From Triops longicaudatus (lineage: Eukaryota; Arthropoda; Branchiopoda; Notostraca; Triopsidae), in the NCBI GenBank assembly GCA_022885665.1, contig JAGQDJ010000036.1, forward strand, positions 280,724 to 344,723: a DNA stretch of 64,000 nucleotides, given 5' to 3'. Position numbers and translations under genes: made by a program. The notes under the pieces are model-generated. The model was not told the DNA's origin and did not search any database. It saw only the letters and a list, made by a program, of their open reading frames with translations. Positions 37,157 through 47,974 of this stretch are shown here, piece by piece; position 1 is the stretch's first letter; every line of letters begins with the position of its first letter.

Positions 37157-38726
37157 TTAAATAGTTAATATTTCGCGTCCTGAAGTTGTAATGAGAATCG
37201 TTTGCTCGAATTGGGCAGAGCGACCGCCGTCTATAGTAACTGCTGTCCAATTATCGTCTAGTATAAGTAACTTGGGACTGCCTTGGCATAAAGCCGGTTC
37301 TATCGTAAAAGTCATGCCTGGTTTCATTTGTCCCGGATAACGGTTATCTAAAACAGTAGAGAGGTGTTTATGAAACTAAGGCAAAAAGGATTTCTTACAA
37401 AAATGGTAGATATCCGGCGGACCATGAAAGTAGCTCCCAATACCATGCCCTGAAAATTCGGGCACAACACTTAATCCGTTCTTTCGCGCTATCGAATCAA
37501 TTTTCTTTCCTAAAGAAAAAGGAAATATTGGCGTTGTTGGTTTTAAATAAGAAAACAAGGCGCTAGATGAACTGCTTTTCTAAAACCGAAAAAAAATCTA
37601 TAACATTGCAATAATAAATATATCTTTATTTATGACTTCGATTGTTTTACCAATTTCATGGAAGTACTGGCCGGGCTTACATATATCGATAGCTTCGCTT
37701 AAGCATTTCTGTGTCACTTCCATCAAATGAAGGCCTTTCTCATCCACTTGGCCGATAGGAAACGTTTTGGAGCAATCTCCGTGGAAGCCATTATAATAGA
37801 CCTACAAAGATGAAATTTGTAATTAGTATTCACTCAGGCGCAAAGTATCATTTTACCGTAACATCGACATTTATTATGTCACCGTCCTGTAACGGTCGGC
37901 TATCAGGTATGCCGTGGCAAATAACATTGTTAACTGACGTGCAAATAGACTTTGGAAAGCCTTTGTAATAAAGCGGGGACGGATATGCTCCTGCTGCGAT
38001 GATTTTCTCGTGAATCATTTCATCCAGAAACTCTGGGGTGATTCCTGGCTTCAACTGTTCACCCGCGAAGGCTAAAACATCCCGGGCGAGCTGACAGGCA
38101 GCTTTCATACCAAGAATTTGTTCCTCTGATTTTATTTCTATCGATTTGGAAGGCGCCTGGGGCGGAGTCGTAGCATTGTAAGGCGGTAATTGGATGTGAC
38201 TAGGAACACGACGAGGTTTTGAAGATACTTCTGCTGGGATAACTCTTTCGTAACGACCGAAATCTTGATCTTTTCTGTTGACAGGAAAGTTTAATAAGAC
38301 ACGTCAGACATAGTGAGCCATTAACATTCAATATCATTAACTCCCTATAAACACTTATTGTCACGAGCAAAAGAAATACACTATAATTTCCAATTTTCCA
38401 AAGGTCTAATTAATTCAGCAACCTGAGACAGGTTTAAACCCCCAAAAATAACATTGGTTCAGCCTAACATTTTTCAATGGGTTTATGAATTTTAATCGAA
38501 CTATAAAAACCTTAATCAAAACTGTTTTTTTTTTACTTTTATTGAAATATTAAAAAGATTTTCTTTCTTCTGATAGCACAATGCACGACGCTTTCTATGA
38601 ATAATACTTGACTGGGAAAAGAAAGTGGCTCCACCGAGACTTGGACGCTGCAGAGCTGCACACAGACCGTGCGGAGAGATTACTTTTGCTGCGTATAAAA
38701 AACTGACGTAATAATACAATTTCCAT
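37157..38726 (-). CDS. METAP1D: mitochondrial methionine aminopeptidase 1D
   Basis: Five exons: 38726-38608, 38274-37857, 37801-37651, 37509-37399, 37347-37157; 329 residues (human 335). Exon 1 encodes MEIVLLRQFFIRSKSNLSAR, a basic amphipathic mitochondrial presequence. Its end (AA|gtatta) was chosen because it joins in phase 2 to the next exon. The pita-bread peptidase fold is clear: YPSPLYYKGFPKSICTSVNN, CHGIPDSRPLQDGDIINVDV, SGHGIGSYFHGPP, PGMTFTIEPAL, RSAQFEQT. The five metal ligands are all present: D177, D188, H251, E283, E314. It removes initiator Met from proteins made in mitochondria. Two small departures from the human protein are HGDCSKTF (human has Thr for Cys) and QFEQT (human QFEHT); neither changes a metal ligand. 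Confidence 0.95.
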
Positions 38727-39958
38727 TTCGTTGAAATTTTACGCTTCGCGCGGTAAGTAGTAAACAAGCAAAAATTGTTAATAAAATACTTAGGGTTCGC
38801 AGTTTATCTTTTCTGGTTTCATGAACCTCGACCTACAAAATATGGATAGAAAGGATATAGTAAAAAAGGTTCCACCGTACTGTTCATTTGTGTTTGAATT
38901 TCTAGAGGGATACGTCATAGAAATACAGCCATTCAGATCAAAAACCTCCTGGCGCTGTTCGACTAGGGAAAGTTGCCTAATTTTGCTTGTAAACAAAGTA
39001 TACTAAAGTTTTGTGCGTTTACTGCTGTGTTAATTATCATTCTGAATTTCACAGTAAGACAAATAATTTGTTTAAAAAATAAGGGGCTCAATGAACAAGT
39101 GTCTTAATTTGTAAATTTTGTATTTTCCTTTTTATCACGTATTGAAAGTCGTCCATGCAATTTGGAGAAAAACATTCCTTCGCCCCCTTTTCCGATTAAG
39201 TGTTAAGCTGCAAGCAATCTATTTTTTATTATATACCAGTGTAGGCTGAGGCCCGTTACTGGGTTAAGTAATCAATTGTAATGAATGATTGTAATGCGGT
39301 AATTGTGCAAACTTGAATAAATTATGTAAATCTGAATTTCTTGAACTCTTTTACTTGAAATTAATTTTCTTGTAATGACAGCTTCGTGCTTGAAACCTTC
39401 TAAGTAAGAAAAACATGGAATGTGAAGACGCGAGTGCATGTGTTTCAAAGAAGGGTCCGTCATATGCTTTCTGCATAACATGATCCTGAAAAAAATTATT
39501 TCGACAAAGGGTACATTCTTTGCATTTTCAATCGGCTCTTGTGAACAGTAAATTAATTGATATGGGAAGAAATTAATTTAAATGTAAATGAATAAGATTA
39601 GAAATGAAGCAATGAACTATTAATAATATGAAAACGCTTATTTAGCGAAAAATACAGGAATCACATACATTCTCTGCCAAGGAGCAAATAATACGTAATG
39701 TATGTTCTCATTAGCATGGTTTCGTTCGAAAAAAGCGCGCTGACAGCATTTCCGTGACGTATCAGTCAGCGCCACCTAAGCTTTCCCCCACGAGAAGGCG
39801 GAACCTTGTTTCTAATACTCTTGTATCGACAGCCCGGCCATCTGTCTTTTCAACTTAAATCCTTCCAGGTTCGGGATTTTTCTCATAGCACGTTGTGCAG
39901 TGGAGCGGAGTGTTTGCATCTTGTGGTAGTATTTGACTGTGTTTTCATCCGAGGAGCG
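38727..39958. promoter_or_regulatory. divergent intergenic region METAP1D / IDI1
   Basis: These 1.23 kb separate two divergent starts. Most is AT-rich with no visible gene. The last 240 bp before the isomerase ATG are less AT-rich and contain the inverted repeat around a TGACGTA element at 39737-39772, so the IDI1 core promoter is probably there. Confidence 0.45.
39737..39772. promoter_or_regulatory. inverted repeat around a CRE-like TGACGTAT, IDI1 upstream region
   Basis: GCGCTGAC (39737-39744) and GTCAGCGC (39765-39772) are exact reverse complements that flank a 20-bp spacer holding TGACGTAT (39755-39762). The element is about 190 bp upstream of the isomerase ATG. A bZIP-type site is an inference from the sequence alone. 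Confidence 0.45.
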
Positions 39959-40702
39959 ATGTCCAGTCTAGTAAAACCGTTACTGAAATCTCCACGCCTG
40001 TCAATTGTCAGCACCTTGACTCAATCATTGTCAGTTAAAATGGATCCAGTGCAGGCCTCTCTTTTAGCCGAACCCTGCATTTTAGTAGACAACCAAGACC
40101 AAGTCCTCGGTTCCGCCAGCAAAGAAATTTGCCACAGATGGGACGTGATAGAGCAAACATGCCCGTTGCATCGTGCTTTCAGTGTCTTTTTGTTCAACAC
40201 CCAAAAAGAGCTATTGTTACAACGACGTTCTTTAGCAAAGATCACCTTCCCGGGTTACTACACAAATACTTGTTGCAGTCATCCGTTGTACGTGCCTGCA
40301 GAAATGGAAACAGAAGGTCATCTCGGGATCAGGAGAGCAGCCAAGCGTAGACTTAAAGAAGAACTCGGAATCGAAGACATCCAGCTCGAAGAGTTCCGCA
40401 TACTTACCCGAGTTCATTATCAAGCGCAATCCGGAGAATCGAGTTCGTGGGGAGAACACGAAATCGATTACATTTTGTTCGCGCAGAAAGATGTAGCGGT
40501 AAAGCCGAACTCAAATGAAATTATGGATATTCGTTATGTATCGTTAGAAGGCCTAAAAGCTTTTGTTGAGGAATTGAAAGAAAGGCAGATTCCTTTGACA
40601 CCCTGGTTTGAGTTGATCCTGAACTATAAATTAACAGAATGGTGGCAAAAATTGGACGAAATGAACGAGTTGACCGATGATGGAAAGATTTATAAATTGT
40701 AA
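39959..40702 (+). CDS. IDI1: isopentenyl-diphosphate delta-isomerase (type I), intronless
   Basis: This is a single uninterrupted frame of 247 residues. It interconverts isopentenyl and dimethylallyl diphosphate in the mevalonate pathway. The Nudix-type isomerase signatures are intact: HRAFSVFLFN, FPGYYTNTCCSHP (catalytic Cys at 106), GIRRAAKRRLKEELGI and SWGEHEIDYILF (active-site Glu region 166-168). The first ATG in frame, at 39959, gives a 27-residue basic/hydroxylated leader (MSSLVKPLLKSPRLS) before MDPVQASLLAEP, where cytosolic family members begin. The leader may target mitochondria or peroxisomes, and translation from Met28 would give the cytosolic form. It is the only complete gene in the window without an intron. 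Downstream, ATATAAAT near 40783 may serve as a weak polyadenylation signal. Confidence 0.97.
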   Translation: MSSLVKPLLKSPRLSIVSTLTQSLSVKMDPVQASLLAEPCILVDNQDQVLGSASKEICHRWDVIEQTCPLHRAFSVFLFNTQKELLLQRRSLAKITFPGYYTNTCCSHPLYVPAEMETEGHLGIRRAAKRRLKEELGIEDIQLEEFRILTRVHYQAQSGESSSWGEHEIDYILFAQKDVAVKPNSNEIMDIRYVSLEGLKAFVEELKERQIPLTPWFELILNYKLTEWWQKLDEMNELTDDGKIYKL

Positions 40703-41893
40703 ATAGGGGTTGAGGCGCCCAGGGATGGGGTATTTTGACATCGATTGTCGTTGAATGTCCCAGTTTTTTTGTATTGTGTGAAATATAAATTTATTACGAG
40801 AATTTTTCGCTACTTATCTAACTTGTTCACATGCTTGAATATGTTTGTACGTACTAATGTTTATCAGTTAACGCTAATTAGTAAACAAATGGCAACGAGT
40901 TCAGCTCTGATTCGAAGTTAAACAAAGAACACGTTTATAATTTTCAAGGTAAGTACAGTTCTATGCGAAATCGGTAAGAAGGAAAGTAGATCTAAATTGA
41001 GTTTATGTGTACACATTCTTTTTGACGACCCCCTCATTACTATGGACTATTTAGCGTAATGAATATTCCCGAAAATACATGACAAATTCCTGCTCAGAAG
41101 TGCACATATTTCTGTGATGACGATGTATTCGAAATTATTGGCAAAAAGTGATATTGAAAAACCATTAGTTCCCACTATACTCAGCATTTTAAGAGAAGAT
41201 GTGTAAGGTCTTTCTTTTAGGAAATGTGATGTTTCAAACTTATTCTATTTGGCCTACGAGAGTAATAATAACTCAATAAATCGCAGGATTGCCATTACGG
41301 TTTGGGTTATCAAGGACGAGCTAGTACGAGCATGTCCTGGTTGCAGGGCTCGGCTCGACACTACAACGTCACCACCTAGCGTTGTCTAAAACCAACTTTC
41401 TATGTTTCGGGTGTCAAGCCTCCCTGGACAGTTCACTTGCCGTGTGTTGTTATGCTCTTCTGTTTGGAAATGAGTTCTTGCCGTACTACTTTGCATTCTG
41501 TGACCTAGTTAGCTGTGTTATGTGAAAACTTAAACAGTTATCAAAGCCAAAGAACCCTAAGAATCTCATATCAAGTTTAGCTTTGCACCCCGATTTGTTA
41601 CCATACCTTGATTTTTAAGTTTCGTTAGAAATAATCTCACGGAAGCACCCAAGATTGTCAATCTGCAAATTCTTTCTTGTCTTCACATATTTGCTTCGCC
41701 TTCATTGTAAATTAGATTGAAAAGTAGTAACTACAAAATCATTGCCCATGTGAGACTTGCAACTTTACCTGCCCAAGTAATAAATTATAGTGTGCAAGAA
41801 AATAAATTATAGTGTTATGGGTCTTACAAGGTTTGTGTCTAGTATTGAACGTGCTTGCCGTTTACACGTACCCACTTCTGACTAAACATCAAA
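40703..41893. other. intergenic between IDI1 and the PP2C-like gene
   Basis: No convincing frame is visible. There is a 15-bp direct repeat, AATAAATTATAGTGT, at 41779-41793 and 41801-41815 (period 22), about 80 bp before the start of the PP2C-like gene. The promoter of that gene presumably lies here. Confidence 0.4.
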
Positions 41894-44800
41894 ATGCCTT
41901 CTATACGCAAAAAAGTAGCTGGGTTCATTCGCCAGTTATCTAATTCAAGTACAGGAGAAGGCGAGCCTGACGGGAGGATTCCCAAATCTCCTGGTCCTGA
42001 GTCAGGCTGTTTCATTCAGCGTTACTTGAATGGGTAAGTGAAGGCCGCGGAAATATCTTTGATCTATTCTGGGTGGTATTTATTTCTGACACACTTTTTC
42101 TGTACAAAAATAGTAAATAAAAAAGCATGTATTCAACGCTTTTTTTTCGTTGTCACTCTTAATCCGTGACATAGGTAACTCAATAGAGATAGAGGGGAGT
42201 TGTCTCTCCCCTTCTTTTTACCTCATGGGTGTGACTCATACACTTTTTCCCCATGGGGTTTCGATGTACGTGCCTTCTTTTTTTTCATTTAAAGTATTGA
42301 TTTCGTAACATAACACGCTTCGCACCGTGGAACTGCATTCATGGCTACAGACGAACTCGCTGCTAAAGTACCGAAAAAAATCTTTGCGTGCGTGGCATGG
42401 GGTAGCTTAACTGTAAATATCATTAACATAATGCTAAGTAATCATTTGAACTAATTTGTAAAGAGACACTATTTCTTTTTTAGTGTCAATTTTATTTCTC
42501 GAAATATATTAGTTCATGTATTCGTATTAGAATTTTAAATAATTATCGCTTGTTAAACTTAGTTTACTCCTTGTGAAGACAACAATTGAACTAACGGGTC
42601 TTGAAATTTTATTGTGGTCTAATATTCATTATTTAATTAATAATGTCATTATTTTTAATTAGGGATATTCAACGAACTCACCCGGAAATCCAACATGGAA
42701 GAACAGGGCAAGACTTACCTTGTTTACGATTAATGCGCCTTCGTCCGGAAATTATGGCTGCTTGCACTGGACCTGATGGGGGGTTGCTCACGGTTAACGT
42801 AAAACAGCGCCATGTGACTATTGATGACCCGGATGTTGGTTTTATTGACAGTGACGAAGAAAGTACACGCGAAACAGCTCGCAGACGCAGTCGTATGCTC
42901 GATCCTAATCTTTTAGGTAAGTCTATTCCGTCGTATTTTACTCTTCCATATGTCTCACTTGCGATTTTGAATACTTTCACAAGCTAAAAATAAAAAAGGT
43001 AAAATAATAGAAGTCAAAACGAATTTTAAAAGAAAATTCTCAATGACGTCATCAGGGGCCAGACGGTTATTTAGTTCCGCTACTATGACCATCCGAGCGA
43101 TGGGCAACACGTACTACGTGCCCGTCCCTCGCGAACCTCCCAAAGCCACGCCTCCTAATCCTCGCCCCACCTCCCTTACCTTAGATACGCCCCCGACTGT
43201 ACCACATTCCGCGGTGACTAGAACGCATTCCAACCCCGTTACCGAAGACGATTTAGCCGCGCTGGCTACTTTACCCACCATAACCGAAGTCGAGTCTCCA
43301 CCTGCGAATGAAATTTCACCCGTTTTATCGCCCTCTGAAAACGACGACCAGTATCAAGAATTCTTAGCTCACATTCAAGCGCAAAACGTATCAGTAAACG
43401 TGTCCGATCCGAGGCGATCTGTTACCAAAATGGACTCGCCAGATTCGGATGACACTGTCTGCAGCAGTATCAACTGCTCCGAGGAAGCCACGCCTTCATT
43501 TGAGGCATGTACCCCGGTGGGCGAGGGCGAGATCCTCCCTCATGACAAGACTTGTAAGTTTCGTCCGGAAACTTCTTCAGCGCTTTTCTTGCACGGCTTT
43601 TTTGGCTGCCATGCATTGCCCCGCCTCTTTTACCCTTATGATTTTCTCTTGTTTATTTGAATATTGTTTTGGCTCCTGTTTATTTTAGTTTGTATTTAAT
43701 TAGTGTTCGTTAAGGACACATTACGCACGCATTCCTTACTTTTGCATTCTAAGTAGATGAATATTTTTTATGTTTTGTTGAATTTTCTTAGTATTCCAGC
43801 CGATTTTTTTATTTTTTACACGTTTGTAATTTTTTTCTGTTTTAGGTGATATTAAAGAAGCTGAGAACGATGCACTAGAAACGGCGAGTGGAGCTTGTGA
43901 CATTAGTAATGCGAATCTCATAAATCAAGAGATGCCGTCACTTCTAAAGCGCGAAGAAAAAAGGGATAAATCCGAGAAAGATGAGAAGAATCTCAGTATT
44001 GTCTCTTCTCAGCAAGTGGAAATGAGTCCGAAAATGGCCGAGGAGAAAGGATCAAACCAAGTGGAAGAATCTCAATCCCTAGTATTACGTCGATCCAAGA
44101 AAGCCAAAGAAACAGACGATAGCGTAAAAGATAATGAAGAAAAACGAAAGGAGGAGGAGGACGAAGAAGGAGAGAAAAATAGTGCAATTGCAGGTGTCGG
44201 GAACTGGTATTGTCCGCATAACCGAGCTTACGGTGCTGCGACGTCGTTGTACGAAACTAATCCCACGACGGGCGAAAGAGCCGGTAATCCTATCGCGGAT
44301 GCCTGGGCGGTGGTGGCGCGGACCAATTCTGCCTTATTAGTACTGGGCGATGGAGTTAATTGGGGAGCCAAAGCCGCTACAGCTGCACGTAGTGCTGTCC
44401 ATGGATGTGTGGAGTACCTGAACAAAGCCGTCTTTTCCACGCCTAACAAACGACTTACTACAGCGGTAATTTAAGCGCACTTTACAAGAATTAGTACATG
44501 AAATTTCATAATAAAATTTAATATGCAAAATTCGTTTGAAAGTTGGTAAAAACAAATTTAACGTGAATTAAAAAATTGTCTAACATAAATAAGGAGTGAA
44601 TAAGAAGCTCATGTTCAGAAGTTTTGATCGAAGAACTTCAAATGTTTCTGCACTTGGTTGAAATAGAAAAGTTATTGTGAAGAAATAATTGAATTTCTAT
44701 TTTATATTAGTTATTGTTTATGATTAGTATTAAAATAACCAACACTTTTTTAACGAGTAAAGAATGTCACATTTGTGAATGGATGTAGGCAGGGTTTTGT

Positions 44801-47800
44801 GTAGATTTTGAAGTAATCATTTGTGTCTTTTTTAGGACATTTTTATATCGCTACTCAGGTCGTTTCATGCAGCGCACAGTATGATTTTGCAAGAAGATGG
44901 GCTATTAACCACGTTAACAGCTGCCATTGTGGTTCCGGTGGACGCGACTGCTCCGGTGAACTCTAACAGTCGGTCTAACGCAGGAAAATTTGCTGTGTGT
45001 GTTTGTAACGTGGGAGACAGCTTGGCGTACGTTTACAGTCCCATCCATGGCGTTCGAGAAGTCACCCAAGGTAGCAATCTATTTCTTTTCTTTTAGCGCA
45101 TTTCTTCTTTACAGAGCGTTCCCTTATTAAATAACCTTAACCTTAGTCTCTTACCCTTAGCTACCTAAAAAGTGTTTTGAATTTTGTTCGAATTGCAATA
45201 AGTACACAACGAACTATGAACTATGAGAAGTTTAGGTATCCACTTGTGTGAATTACCTAAATGTTCATAAATTCCGTTACAATTGTTATTAATTTAATAA
45301 GCTCTGATCCATCCATAAGCTCTGGTGTTTCCGAATGATAATTGTACTCGGACAGTAATGGATTGCATGTCAAAAATGTGTGTACAGTACCTTTACAAAT
45401 CCACTGCGAGTCCGTTAGCAAAGACTATTGACAAGGCTACAATTCAACGAAGCAAAACCTAATATAGTGGAATTACTTGTTAAGTGTTTTATGAGATTTT
45501 GAAAAAAAAAGGAAAAAAATAAAAAAAGAATATTTCATCATGTATTCTGACCGGCGAAGTCTTGAAACCTAATCTCCGTTACACACGTTCTTTATTTGCC
45601 AAAAATACTCAGTAACAAGGAAGCCGAAGACAAAAATGAATCGCTCCTGCGACATAGAATTCCTTATGGGAGAATAACAGGGAAACTGCTAGGCATCGTA
45701 CTGTAAATAAGGTCCAAATAAACCGTTTTGGCAGTAATGTTGCTGTTAGGGTAGCCACTGTACCAGTTTAAGTTCTCTTCAAAAGAGCTTTTTTAAGTTT
45801 GTAAACTATGGTTGATTTTTTGTAGCTTTTAATCATACTCAAAAATCAGATAGTGGATAAACAGTTGTAATAGGTCTGATATTTTAACATTTGAGGAAAG
45901 AAGAGGAATAAAATCGTTCAGGTACTTTTCGAGATAAAATGTCTGAAATTTTAATTGCTGTATTTTATGTCCGGACTATAGTGTTCTTCTATCCAGAAGC
46001 TTCTATTTTGATTTGATTCAACCTCCACCGTTAGTCACTGTAAGAGACCCGCCTTCCATGAGGGAAGTGATGTCCCTATCTTTTATTCGAAAAACAAAAT
46101 CCTTGAATTTTTGTTTACCGAGGCCTTAAAAGAACGATGCTTTCGATAATTTGACTGTCTTAAACAGAACCGAGTAGAAGTTATCCAGGACAAATCGCGA
46201 GTCGTGATTGTATTGTAACCCAAATTTAGAACAGTGTGGATCTTCCTGAGCAATCTGTATTCCCGTGCGAAAGTTAGCGAGGACAGTAACGACTGAGAGC
46301 AGGGTGGGCAGCACGCGACTTCACTGAATATCACGTTCGCCTTAATATGGAGCTCATTCTTGTTGAACCTTACAATTTTACATAAAACTTGGTTAAGAGT
46401 TATCGGTGGCAAGTCAGAGAATGTAATCGTAATAAGAAGCGGAATAAGCTTTCCCCTCCTGACTCATCTTTATCTAATTGCGTTCGTATTCCGTCGAACA
46501 TGTACTCGGACCAGATTTTGTATTGTATTCCACTTTATTTATTGTTGTTGTTATTTTTTTCGGCATTGGTGGTACTAGAAAATCCTTATAGATTGGCTTG
46601 CCACTTATGAGGCTCTGAGCCAGTCACTTTGTAACACACCACCAATCTCTTCATCTCTTCGAGACATCAATTAGTAGTGGTTTTTATGGGAAAATCCTGA
46701 TTTGTTCCTGACAACTTGTTCACGAGAATCTTTAAAATCAGCAAACTATAAAAATAATAATGTATCACTAAAAAACCGGGCGTACTATGCTTGTTTCTTT
46801 CGTATTATCACTTACTTTTATAAGTACTTTTGAAATGAATCCGGAAGTGTACGGTACGATAACCTGTTCTGCTGCACTTCTGATTTTATTTAATTTTCTT
46901 ACCAGGTTATCAAATAATGCGTTTCATGTGACATTTGAGTGTTGTATATTTTTTCTGCTTTTGTAGTGTTTCGTAGTGTTTTTCTACTTTTCCTAGATTG
47001 TCAAAAGGTATACGAGAATTTAAGAAACTTCGAACCTCTTCAAGATTTTCTCTCCTTCCGTTAAATTCTTACCGCTCCTTTCGTGTATTTATCTCCCGTG
47101 TTTCTTTTGTTGTCATTTGACAGGTTCTCATGATATCCATTCCATGCGAGATATGCGCGATGCTTTGGGCGCTTTAGGCCCGGTGGATGGCCAGAATCCC
47201 GAGTTGCATAACTTGACCTGTTCTTTGACCCTGATCGATCCTGGAGATATTGTTTTCCTAACATCGGACGGTATTTCTGATAACTTTGACCCAGTGGTTG
47301 GCAAGTTTGTCGTGCCTAAAAAAACAAACGAATCCCACCATAAATCCGCTCGAAGTCCGCCCGGTAGTGCCACCTCGGCTGCGGCTGCTCTTTCCAGCAC
47401 TAGCAAACGATCCAACACCCACCGGGAAGACAAGTCGGATCATTCTTCGTTCATATTCTCGCTGCCCACTGTGGAAGCTTACCAACGTCACGAGTTGACC
47501 TTGTTGCGCATGGAAGACTTGTTACGTCACGGCGTTAATGGCTCGGATTCCCCGTGCGATTCCGCTCAACGCTTATGCCAAGACATGATCGACTTTGCGA
47601 CCCGATTAACCGCCGCCAAGCGCCGATTACTTGAAGATCCTGATCTTTACAGCAGTGAGGACGGTCACCTTTTAGATAAAATAGAACAGCGGAATCGCCG
47701 TCGCCGGATGTGCGATAGATTGGCATTGATCCCTGGCAAATTAGACCACGCCTCCGTGGTCGCCTACCAAGCTGGGATTTGGCCGTCTCCGACCAACGCG

Positions 47801-47974
47801 AATACCACCGGGAATGAAAATTGTTCCCTTTTAATTAATTCTCCTACTTCTTCTTCTTCCGGCACATACAGGGTGAACAGTAACTTAACGACACGAGCGC
47901 CTGCGGCTGTTGAAGAAAACTCTTCTTCGAGTTCTTCTTCCACTGCGTCGTATTTGATAGAATCAGTAGTTTAG
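41894..47974 (+). CDS. PP2C-like domain protein (CG9801 type)
   Basis: Six exons: 41894-42033, 42663-42916, 43056-43553, 43846-44465, 44836-45070, 47124-47974; 865 residues. The N-terminus MPSIRKKVAGFIRQLS and FIQRYLNG resemble the Drosophila protein CG9801. A Pro/Ser/Thr-rich and then Lys/Glu-rich disordered region (about 130-410) precedes the PPM fold. The usual DGHGG motif is replaced by LGDGVNWGAKAA, with Asp466 retained. The other metal-site positions are recognisable: NVGDSLAYVYS (Asp565), TSDGISDNF (Asp631) and a terminal LDHASVVAY (Asp790) where classical enzymes have DN. All metal-site aspartates survive, so activity is possible but unproven. A Ser/Ala-rich insert breaks the domain after VVPKKTNE. 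The 2.05 kb intron 45071-47123 holds no visible gene. A plus AATAAA occurs at 48636-48641. Confidence 0.9.

Noticed and set aside
45071..47123. Nested gene in the 2 kb intron of the PP2C-like gene
   Set aside because: Short frames on both strands (for example minus 46083-46412) show no domain or splice pattern.
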